DNA from: Phialocephala subalpina
Lineage: Eukaryota > Ascomycota > Leotiomycetes > Helotiales > Mollisiaceae
Assembly: GCA_900073065.1 (NCBI GenBank)
Contig: FJOG01000002.1
Location: 628,800 to 692,799, forward strand
Direction: 5' to 3'
Length of the DNA stretch: 64,000 nucleotides
Part shown: positions 12,101-22,830 of the stretch, in pieces
Position numbering within the stretch: the stretch's first letter is position 1
Layout of the letters: each line of letters begins with the position of its first letter
Position numbers and translations under genes: made by a program
Notes under the pieces: generated by a model
Told to the model about the DNA's origin: nothing
What the model saw: only the letters and a program-made list of their open reading frames with translations
Databases searched by the model: none

Positions 12101-13694
12101 GCATCTAGCGACTTTCAATATGACAGGATCTGACGCGGAGCTTGCTACGGCAAGAAAGAGTCACGAGCCACCTGCGCCAACTCATGCCATTGTCATTGAT
12201 GGTGACTCTCTCAAGCTCGTCCTCGATGAACGGTTACGTCAAAAGTTTCTCCTTCTTTGCAAGCAGTGCAAGTCAGTATTATGCTGTCGTGTAAGCCCAG
12301 CACAGAAGGCAGCGGTCGTCTCTATGGTGAAGGGAGGTCTCGATGTTATGACGCTCTCCATCGGAGACGGAGCAAATGATGTTGCAATGATCCAGGAGGC
12401 TGATGTCGGTGTGGGTATTGCCGGTGAAGAAGGTCGACAAGCTGTCATGTCTGCCGATTATGCCATTGGTCAATTCAGGTTTCTTCAAAGATTGGTCCTC
12501 GTTCATGGCCGTTGGTCATACCGCCGATTGGGAGAGATGATCGCCAACTTCTTCTACAAGAACATCGTGTGGACGTTCACGATTTTCTGGTACCAAATCT
12601 ATTGCAGTTTCGATATGACCTACCTCTACGACTATACCTATATTCTACTTTTCAACCTAGCATTCACCTCTTTACCGGTTATCTTCATGGGTGTATTGGA
12701 CCAAGATGTCAATGACAAGGTATCTCTAGCCGTGCCACAACTCTATCGCCGTGGCATTGAGCGAAAAGAATGGACACAGACGAAGTTCTGGTAAGAATCT
12801 ACAACTATGCGACTATTTCAATACTAACGATATTTCAGGCTCTACATGGTTGATGGTCTTTACCAGTCGGTGATATGCTTTTTCATGGCATACTTACTCT
12901 TCCGTCCAGCCAATTTTGTCACGGAAAATGGTCTCAACATCGACGATCGAGAGCGCTTCGGTGTCTACATCGCACCTGCAGCTATCATTGTCATCAATCT
13001 CTACTTTCTACTCAACACCTACCGATGGGATTGGCTTATGGTATTGCTTGTGGGCATTAGTATACTGCTTCTATGGTTTTGGACCGGAGTCTACTCGGCT
13101 TTCAAATCATCAGATTACTTCTTCAAGGCCGCCGCCCAGGCCTTCGGACAAGCGACCTTTTGGGCAGTTACGTTTCTGTCATCGGTTCTCTCCCTGATGC
13201 CCCGATTCTGCATCAAATTCGTGCAGAAGATCTACTTCCCTTACGATGTCGACATCATTCGGGAACAAGTCCGACAAGGGAAGTTCGCCTACCTTGACGA
13301 CAATAAAAATACCGCCGACGAGATCACGAAAGAGTCTTCTACAACATCTTCAGACATCGCAAAGCCGAGTAAGCACACCCATTATCCGAGCCTTGATGAA
13401 GACCAACGGCCCATTTACCCCCCTTCAGTTGCACCTACCGCGACCACACACAACCCTCGAAGTCAGAACGGCAGCGACGGAACCGAGTTCACGCGACATC
13501 GAACCTCAATCGAGCAATTACCAAACGTCCGTCCATCAATGGACCGAGCGAGACCATCATATGATAGGATGCGAGCCTCAATGGATCGCATTCGCCCGTC
13601 GTACGAACAGAGTAACGACTTTACTTCAGCAGCTATGTTGACTCGGTTAGAGTCAAGTCACTCATTCGGCCCAGTACGAAGTAGGAGAGGATAA
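9102..13694 (+). CDS. P4-type ATPase, DNF1/DNF2-like phospholipid flippase
   Basis: Three exons, 9102-9569, 9618-12790 and 12839-13694, encode 1498 residues. P4 hallmarks are all visible: the PISL motif in NLVPISLYISIEIVKT (membrane segment 4), the actuator motif LDGETNLK, the phosphorylation site SDKTGTLT with Asp about residue 629, the TGDKVETAINIGFSCNLL and GDGANDVAMIQEADVGVGI hinge motifs, and a ten-segment membrane layout ending near residue 1350. P4 ATPases move aminophospholipids or phosphatidylcholine from the outer to the cytosolic leaflet, usually with a Cdc50-type partner. The roughly 95-residue charged insert between membrane segment 2 and the actuator motif, and the overall length, favour the plasma-membrane/endosomal DNF1/2 class over Drs2. 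The C-terminal tail contains an unusual degenerate repeat (see separate entry). Confidence 0.95.
13528..13614 (+). repeat. degenerate tandem repeat in flippase C-terminal tail
   Basis: The coding sequence here translates to RPSMDRARPSYDRMRASMDR followed by IRPSYEQ, about four copies of a 7-residue R-(P/A)-S-(M/Y)-D-R-x unit. It lies in the cytosolic tail about 30 residues from the stop. The repeated Ser/Tyr after basic residues could form a cluster of phosphorylation sites, which is inference. Confidence 0.75.
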
Positions 13695-15049
13695 TCTCCC
13701 AAAATCTTCCAACAACCTACGAATTCGACCCCCGAAGTCACCCGGGGTTTGTACAGTACACACTTATCGTCTCTTTTGTTGATAAAAGGAGATCTCGAAG
13801 CATTACGATTTGCATGAGGGATCTATGGAATGGTTTTCTGCATCTTTTTTCTTTTCTGCGGCGGCGTTTGGGAGTTTCATGGGGCCGGAGGATTCTACAC
13901 CACGGCTATAGTTGAATTGCAACTGGTTTTAGCATGCACCTGATTTGGGAGATGCCTTTTAGATCTCTCCCTTTCTGATGTCGTAAGAAGACGGCAGGAA
14001 ACAGGTGGAACAGGTGGTGCACATGAAATGAGTTCTGTATATAAGTCGTCGAGCGAGATAATGCACAAAGTTCAAGAGGGCTTCTTTCCTCCAGTGACAT
14101 GCATGCGATCTCTTCCATTGATGTTTTCTGACAAAGCTCAGGCAGCTTGGAGATATACGTTACTCCTTCGACCACTGTTCAGAAGTGGATCCTCTAAGGA
14201 TTAATCATAAACCTTAGCCAAAGATCAGTGTAATCTCATAATGAGATATGAGTGCGGCAGCTCCTGGTGTAAGGATTATATCATTGTCCTGATATTGGAG
14301 GTACTTTGCGAAGAAAGCCAGAGTAGGAGTTCTGGGGGTAGCGCTTGATAGAAGCTTAGAGGCATATTCGATTCAACTTAGCTCCTTGGTTGTCAAATTC
14401 ATAGATTTGCGTCTTGGTGAATGTCCTTGATGTGTATCGCTTTTTAGGAACACAGTGACCAGTTACAAAGTGGTGATGAGGTGAATTTGAATTTGAGAAT
14501 CCGCATAACCAGCCACAAGCTTGACATGACGCTATCACGTAAGAGGCTGAAGAAGACCAAAGTGAATGTCCCAGAATGTTTTCTTCAACTTGAATCATAC
14601 ATGTAGAAACCGCTTTATGAATATTCCCCATTAGAATTTTCCATCGGAGCCTTGCCAGTAGCCTCGTTTTAGCGCAAGGCTGATATTGGACAGGGGTTAT
14701 CGCGCTTCTTCACGTCGACCCGGGACGTTTAAAAAGATGCTCCGCAGACAAAGATTCTGAACTCCGCCTACAAAGTACAACTTCCAAATCCTACCTCATG
14801 AGGCACGAGATGTTGATGTGATTCACTTGTACTTTCAATCGCACGATTCAGCTTTCCACACACAGACCCTCGGCTCTTGCTTTCCTTTCCTTCATTCCGC
14901 AACACCATTTCCTACGTCCGCTTTCGCACTTCCAAACGACTCCACACCTGTGCCTCTTTTGTGCTCTATCTAGATCACAAATAATTCGCCATCTGCAAGC
15001 AACGCTCTTGACCAGATGATGTTCTTATAGGACAAAACAATCATTCACC
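13695..15049. other. intergenic, flippase 3' side to SEN1 promoter
   Basis: No gene is supported in these 1.35 kb. Two minus-strand open frames, 13906-14175 and 14356-14631, look random in composition. The last 250 bp are rich in C/T and give the likely SEN1 leader. Confidence 0.45.
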
Positions 15050-18000
15050 ATGAAGGAGGAAGCGGAGATCATGGACGAGCTGCAAGGGCTCGACGGGTAC
15101 ACTCTCCCTCCCCTCGTTACTCTGAACACATAGCTGACTCTCTATCACACAGAGAGCTGAAGAGCTTCCCGCCCAAAGCACATTGGTTCTGTCCGCGGCG
15201 GCGCGATGATGACGATGTCAACTACGATGACCCTGACGAAGCCGAGGAGGAGGTGAGTCTAGAGACCAAGCGTGAATTGATAGAGGAGGCAAAGCGCAGA
15301 CACGAAGTGGCATACAAATACTCTTTGATCCTTGGACTGGCACCGGACGTATCAGGCAGACTGCTCCACGAATACACCCTACGCCTCAACGAGCTTTTGA
15401 CATCCTGCGATAAGTGTGTACACAACTGGCATCTGGGGCGGAAGGCATACCTGAAGGACCTCTCCGAACAGTTCGATGAGGAGACTGTGGCTGCACTTTC
15501 GGGCCGATTGGATTCACTGGATTTTCAGAGACTCGATGCAGGTCTTGCCCGTGCTGAGAAACTCCTTGCTGCTGTTGATCCCCCTCAGCGCAACCAAGGT
15601 CTTTTAGCTAAGAAAGATACCCAAGCTCTCCTGGCTCTATACGAGGCTCTCTGTTGTGTAGATTACCATGGAGACGACGACAGGCTTGCAAAGCATTTTG
15701 ATTATGTTTTCGAGCAGGCGCAGAATAGGAAAGTCCTCCGGATTTCGGACATTTTGCCAGCAATGGCTCGATTTCTTTTCAGCAAAAACCCTATCCGACA
15801 TCGATTCGCGGCAAACGCCTGGGCGAAGATGACGTCGGACCTCACACCTAAGACATTCGAATGGGTAGTTCATGATGTTCTCTCACAGGCTATCATGTTG
15901 GTTGCCAACGTCAACCCAAATACGGATCCACAAGACGTCGAGCGATTTTGGCAAGGCTTCCTATCTATACTCGAAAGAATGGACGAAGGCTTGATTAGGC
16001 ATTGTTTACGTGGTATGGAGATCCAGCCTGATATCTACCGACTCGCACTCCAACATCTGGCTGCCAATTCGGAGAAGATTGCTGGTCTGGTCATCGACAG
16101 TTTACGGAAGCTGCTCGTCAAAGCCCCCAAGGACTTTTGGGCAGCCATGGGAACTATCTCACCTGCTACGGTCGCGGAGCAGATTTTCCAGAGCCCTGGG
16201 TTTGAGAAGATGGTTCAGAATCCCGACACATGGAGTGTCTTCGAAACTTCGCCGGCAATTTCTTGGATATCTGTCTTGCTGAAGTCTTTGGATCCTGTTC
16301 ACCAGTACGATGCTTGCCGGAAAATGCTCGAGACCCTTTTTTTCCGATTCCAGAATACAAATAAATTCAGCGAACAACCAAGACTGGCATGTTGCCGAGC
16401 CGGTTTGGACGCCTTGCATGTCACTCTGCAGACATTCCTTACGCCAGACTATCAGGTCAATAGTACCACTTCCCTGATCGTTATAAGCAACATTATGGGA
16501 CTAGTCAAACAGTTTCAAGGCACGATCATAGGCTGCGCTGATCTGGATCTGAGAGGAGATATTTCGACTCCACCTGAATTGAAGCAATTGGGTATGGTCT
16601 GCATCAAAGATGCGTTGGCACTTGATTGTAAAGCTATTTATGCTGAGTTCCACGCTCATTTAAATGATACCAAAGTCCAGCGTGGTACCAGGGACGACTC
16701 CCAGGCAATCTGGCAAGCCGTGCTAGACATTTTCAGACCTGGCAACCTTGAGCTTGTCAAGTATATTCTTCCATCCCTCACAAATCTCACCGGCCTTGAC
16801 ATCCTACTGCCCGAGGATAAACGACTACCAGACAAGATGCCGAAAGACCATATTGCTTTCAACAAAGATATCCATCAACTATTCGACAATGTCGCCAAAG
16901 TCCTCGACCGTTTGAATGATTTCTCAGCCAGAGACTTAAACGAGCTTATGTCAAACACCGCAACAGCTCGGATTCTCATTGCCTGTCTGATATCAGCGGA
17001 TGAAGGTATTAGTCAGGCTAGCGTTGAAACCATCAAAGTGATGACCTCTCAAGAAACGAAAGGCGAAGCTTTCGAGACCTTGCTGTCGTCTCATTTGGCA
17101 CAGACACTCAGCTCGATGCAGCTAGCTATTGTGAAGGTGTATAAAGCAAGAACCTTTGGGCCCGTACCCTACATGATCAAGAACGGTCGCGCAATTCTAA
17201 CAGGACTTTGCGGAAACACAGGTGTGCTTCGTGTTCGCTCGACATTTGATCAGAACGAGAAGAACGCTGTTCTTGCTTGGTGGAATGTTATTTGGCGTGC
17301 TCTAGACGTTGTGTTCTCTTCAACGGAAGCATGGGCTCCTCGGGTCGACAAGACCACTGCATTCATGCAAGACTTTCTTCGTGAAACCATGGAGTTCGCT
17401 GAAAAACTCTTTGACGAACACAGCATCATTGCTTCTGTGTTGGGAGAAGGCAGCCCTTCAGACAGTGACTCGGATTCAGACAAGTCATCCTCCGAGAAAG
17501 CAGGAAACAAGAAGGTCCTGGAGGTGGTTTGTCAAAACATCAATGGCTTGGTAGGAATGATTCGATTGAGAGACACATATCTCATCAGTGTCATCACCAG
17601 TCTTCTTGGCAAGCTTCTTCGTTCTCTTTCGGAGTACGATCTGGAAGTCACCGACTTTGCTACGAATTACATCAGAGATGCGTGCAAGCGTGAGAGTGAC
17701 AGAGGATTCCGGAAGACCAACTTGACAGCTCAACAGAAAGCTGAGCTGCAGAGAGCCTTGGACGAAAATGTTGGCATTGACTTTGTCGAAATTCCTAAAT
17801 CAGCGGCGATTAAGAAGCAAAGTACGATTGATTCGTGGTCGAAGTCTGCAGATGGACAACAACACGAGCCTAGACTGGCCCTTCCGGCCAAGAAGATCCT
17901 TCCGTTCGCGAGACCTCAAGAGAAGCACTTGGAGCTGATAAAAGCTCGAGAAGCTATGGCTGCTCAGCAGCAAGACCAGTTCAAGGAAAAGCGTCGTAGG

Positions 18001-21000
18001 GAGCGGGAGGAGTCCAAGAGAATCAAAGACGCGGCGATCGCGAAGGCTAAGGCTCTTCGAGGCCCCACATCAATGGTCCAGGGAGAAGGCTCTGGTATTA
18101 AGGGTATTGGTGGAGTGGCTGGTAAAGATCATGCACCCGCTCGTAATGAAATCATGGTCGGTTCTTCCGATGAGGATTCCTCTGATGATGATGACGACGA
18201 AGACGAGACCAACGCGCTGGTCAAGCGACGAAAGGAGACGTCAAAGAAAGTCTCTGAATACGAGGAAAGCAAGAGACGTGCTTTCAAGCTGGCTCAGGAG
18301 GGCCCGGTCAAGAAGACCAAGATCCAGCGCTCTGCTAAAGATGCTCGTGCTCGTGTTGACCCTGATATGACCAAGCTATACCAAGAGATTCTGAACTGGG
18401 ATATCTTCCATCCTAGTGATGCCCCACCAGGGAACAATGAGTGCCGGAAGATTGATAATTCATACGTTGATCTTGATCTTTACAAGAGAACCTTTGGACC
18501 ACTGCTTGTATCCGAAGTCTGGCGGTCCCTTGTCACAGCTAAGGACGAAAACAACTACAAGGCTGTGGAGGTCAAAGTCCTAAATCGTGTTAGCGTCGAC
18601 AAATTCCTGGAGGTCAGCACAACCATGCCCATTGCCTACAACAAGGATCTCAAGATGTCTGAACGAGACATCGTGCTCTTTTCGAAGGATTCGGATCCTC
18701 TCAACAGCCCTCAGGCACCCCATTGCCTTGCTCGTGTGGACCGTACCACCCGCAAGAAGGATACAATTGAGATTACCTACCGCATCAGCAGAGATGTCGA
18801 TCCCGGCTTCTTGACTTCTTTTGTCCCCAATGGCAAGGTTTATACCCTCAAGATCTGCGACATGACTACCACTCAGCGAGAATTTGCTGCTTTGAGCAGT
18901 TTGGAGTATTATGATCTCTGCCCTGAGGTATTGGAAGCCAGACCTTCACCCTTGCTGAAATATCCAGACGAGAAGATCTCAAATATGTCTGCCAGATACA
19001 GTCTCAACCGTGGTCAGGCCAAAGCTATCTTGTCTGCTAATGACAATGATGGCTTCACATTGATCCAAGGGTAAGTACCTTGATCTTTTTTTAGGACATC
19101 GCTAACGTTGAAATAGACCTCCAGGGTCTGGAAAGACGAAGACCATTGTCGCTATGGTTGGAGCACTTCTGACTCCTACTTTGCAACAACAGCAAGCAGA
19201 CCAAGCTCGGGTGAGACCTCCGACTAATGGGAAAGCTCCGCCGCCACCACCACCACCGAAGAAGAAGCTTCTTATTTGTGCTCCCAGTAACGCAGCAGTT
19301 GATGAGTTGGTCGTTCGTCTGATGGAAGGTGTGCAGCCCCTGAGCGGCCCACGCCAAAAGATCAATGTCCTCCGTATCGGTAGAAGTGATGCTATAAATG
19401 CTGCTGTGAAGAGTGTCATGCTTGACGAATTAGTACGAGTGAAGCTCGAGGGCGATGATAGCGACAAAAACAAGCTCCTCCAGAATCGCGACAACTTGCA
19501 CAAGGAAGCCGGCCAAGTTAAGGAGCGTCTTAATGTCATTCGGCCGCAGATGGAGGAGGCCCAAAGCAAGGGCGAAGACACTACCTTAAAGAATCTTAGA
19601 CGCGAGTTCGATCAATTGAAGCGTCGACAAGCACAGCTAGGTGCCAAGATCGACGAGGACAAGGACAGTGGGATGACTGTATCTCGACAGAACGAGATCA
19701 GTCGTCGAAGATTCCAGCAGGAGATTATCAACGGTGCTCATGTTATCTGCTCTACCCTCAGTGGTAGTGGTCACGACATGTTCAAGAATCTCGACGTGGA
19801 GTTTGAGACTGTCATCATTGATGAGGCAGCTCAGTGTATCGAGCTAAGCGCTCTTATCCCACTAAAGTATGGATGCTCGAAATGTATCCTCGTCGGAGAT
19901 CCTGAGCAACTTCCGCCAACGGTTCTGTCAAGATCTGCTCAGAGCTTTGGATACGAGCAGAGTTTGTTCGTCCGTATGCAGAAGAACCACCCCAAGGACA
20001 TCCATCTGCTCGATACGCAATACCGTATGCACCCCGAGATCAGTAGATTCCCGAGTGCTCAATTCTACCAAAGTCGTTTGGTCGATGGAGAGGGCATGGC
20101 CAAGATGCGGGTGCAACCTTGGCACGCAAGCACTATTCTTGGGCCATATCGCTTCTTCGACGTTAAGGGTGTTCAGACCAAACAGTCCCAAGGACACTCC
20201 TTCATCAATGTGCCTGAGCTCAACGCTGCACTCTCGTTGTATCAGCGTCTGAAGACAGATTACAGCCAGGTCGACTTTAAGGGCAAAATTGGTATCATTA
20301 CCTCTTACAAGGCCCAGTTGAACGAGCTTAAGGCAAGATTCGCGCAAAGATATACAGATGCCATCTTTGAGGAGATCGAGTTCAACACTACCGATGCCTT
20401 CCAAGGACGTGAGCGTGAAATCATCATCTTCTCTTGCGTTAGAGCAAAGGAGACTGGTGGTATTGGTTTCTTGGGTGATATCAGACGTATGAATGTCGGT
20501 CTCACTCGAGCAAAGTCTTCACTTTGGGTGCTCGGAGATTCTAGAGCCCTTCAACAAGGCAGGTTCTGGAATGCACTGATCCAAGATGCACAGGCTCGTG
20601 GTAGGTATACAAGCGAGAACGTCATGGAGCTGTTTTCGAGACCTACCGAACGTCGTAATCAACCTGCGGAGCCTGAAGCACCTTTGCTTCCTCAACCCAA
20701 TGGTCTTCCATCTAGAACTATGTCCACTAGTTCAGCTTCAGGAGCAAATAATATGACTGAAAACCGTCGTCCTTCAACGGAGAACGAGGATGAAGATGTT
20801 GTTATGATTGACGCACCCCGTGGTTCAGAGCCTCGAAAGCCTTCTGTCAGCAGCACGGCACCAAAGAGAAATCTACTTGGTATCACGAACGTCAAGAAGA
20901 AAACAGGTATTAAGCAGGAGTCCCGACCTTCTTCAGCCAATAGCTCGGGTAATGAGATGAATGCTCACGGAAAGCGTCCTCGCGAAGGCTCGGATGATAG

Positions 21001-21247
21001 TCCTCTACCCGGACCCGAAAAAGTGAATAATCCCAATGTCCCAGATGTCTTCGGACATTAATGCTAACGAAGTTGACAGGTTCATCCGAGAGAACAAAAG
21101 GTTGATCTCGATGCGGCTCTTCGGGCTCAACAGGCTGCTGCTAGACCACCAGCTGCTCGTCCTCCACGACCACCAGGAGTTCCTCCTCCTCGAAAGCGGC
21201 CAGCAGCTGATCCTTTCATCCAACGTAAGCCTCCCCCAAAGAGATGA
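15050..21247 (+). CDS. SEN1: Sen1 superfamily 1 RNA/DNA helicase
   Basis: Four exons, 15050-15096, 15153-19070, 19117-21022 and 21080-21247, encode 2012 residues, the usual size for fungal Sen1. Residues 1-750 form the helical N-terminal SEN1_N region. The helicase core begins at the exon 2/3 junction, where splicing restores the Walker A motif GPPGSGKTK (Lys about 1328). It continues with IIDEAAQ (Asp about 1557), VGDPEQLPPTVLS, LDTQYRMHPEISRFPS, TTDAFQGRERE and MNVGLTRAKSSLWVLGD, all Upf1-like SF1B motifs. The last exon is short, Arg/Pro-rich and basic (PPPRKRPAADPFIQRKPPPK), probably nuclear-localising. Sen1 removes R-loops and terminates RNA polymerase II at short non-coding transcripts. 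The final intron was chosen because GTGAAT..TGCTAACG..ACAG restores this basic tail; without it the frame stops at 21061. Confidence 0.95.
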
Positions 21248-22830
21248 AACCAACACTTTTGTATTTGAAATATCGACGAAGCGTGGGACATTGAGAAAAG
21301 AATTGCATTGCAGGCGCAGCATAGTTCATGGTATTTTGAGCATGAGCATTGGGCATTTCAGCGATGGCATGGATGGGTTTCCTAGCATTAGATCAGATCA
21401 GATCAGATCCTGCGTTAGAGCGGGCTCTTGATGTGAACTGACAGAACACCAGCATCTATGATTTGGTGATTATGTGATAATGTTAAGAGAGATGCGACCA
21501 ACAAGCATCTTCCCATTTCGATACTTGGATGACAGCTCCTTGACAGTTGCTAGAGTTGAAGCTCGGGCTTCTTCGCTAATCTCGACCCTGAAATCATCGT
21601 CTGCAGGGACATCGAAGCATCGTCGTTCACCCAACCTCCAACATTTGTTCTGGGACATTCATCACGCTCCTTTTCTTGATGCAAGGCTTCACTGTCTCGA
21701 CAAGAGGAGGCTATTCCCATCTCGGGCGACTTTTCCTTTTCCACGCATATTGCGCATCCGTGCAGATCAATTGCTGTTCATGACGCTCAAGATGTTTGCT
21801 TCTTTACTCTCCCGTTCCAGGCCTGGGGATGATCGCCCACTGGTGTTGCTTAGCGCGCAGATCATGCCAGCTCAAAGAAATACCCGACCGACGTAACTTT
21901 CCCTACCAATTATCCGACGGCTGGCAAGCGCCTCTCCTTGGCCCGGACACACAGGCTTGTGTTCCCTCGAGGGATGTCGTGATCTCGAGCACAGCGTGAT
22001 CGTGTCCAAGTGGTTACACGGCAGGGGCAGGCAATCTTTCTTTTGGTGTTCGAGAAGAGTTTCTTGCTCTCCTTGGCAGAGCAGCGTCGATCAGATGCAG
22101 CTGTCGGGAAAATTCGACCTGTCGAGCGAGCTGATCTGGTTCCGCCGCTAGCAGCAGCTAGGAAAAGCCAAAGCTCCACGGCTGGGGAGTAGATCAATAG
22201 GATCGACTCCATGGTTGGCCTCTCATCCCCGAGCTGAGGAGCTGGCGCAGGGGACCTTTTTGCGTCTTTCGTAGGCTGGTACTGTTCCAACCCATGGTTC
22301 TTTTCGCTGTAAACCCAGTCCTTTCTTCTCTCTTTTCCACACTTCCGTTTTGGCAATTCTCCAGGAAGCTCAGACCTTACTTTAATAATCCGAAGATATA
22401 TACATTAAGCAGAGGGAAAGGCGATTGTGGTCGTACGAATCCCTGTTTCCTTTGTGTTTTGGTGGCATACTGCAATTTTGTACAATAACGGCGTTGACGT
22501 TCATCTGGAATCGCATCCCTTATCCCTCGACTTTACGAACACATCATTTCATTGCTATCCCTTCAAGGTGCTCACGTCGCACTTATATTATCTGTGGTAC
22601 TCTCTCCTGGCAACGTTCCCCCGGATCCCAATGAAGCAGTTATCGTGACCAACGGAAGAGGTCGCCACGTTCGAGCTCAATCGCCTGGCCAGCGTGGACG
22701 ACGCAACAATCAACATCTCGAGCAGGATCATGAAACTCTGGTAAGTTAACAGAGGAAATTAATTGGCCCTTTACCGTTACCCAGACGGAAAGCTACAGCT
22801 TGCTAATGCGATTCTTGCGACAGACCAAAG
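21248..22830. promoter_or_regulatory. intergenic and 5' leader of the disordered-protein gene
   Basis: No coding gene is evident. A GATCA pentamer is repeated about four times near 21390-21410. A well-formed GTAAGT..GCTAATG..GACAG pair at about 22741-22823 looks like an intron in the 5' untranslated leader of the next gene; joining across it in any frame reaches a stop before or at the downstream ATG, so it is not a coding junction. Confidence 0.5.

Noticed and set aside
21390..21410. GATCA pentamer repeat
   Set aside because: Too short (about four units) to be more than a simple microsatellite.
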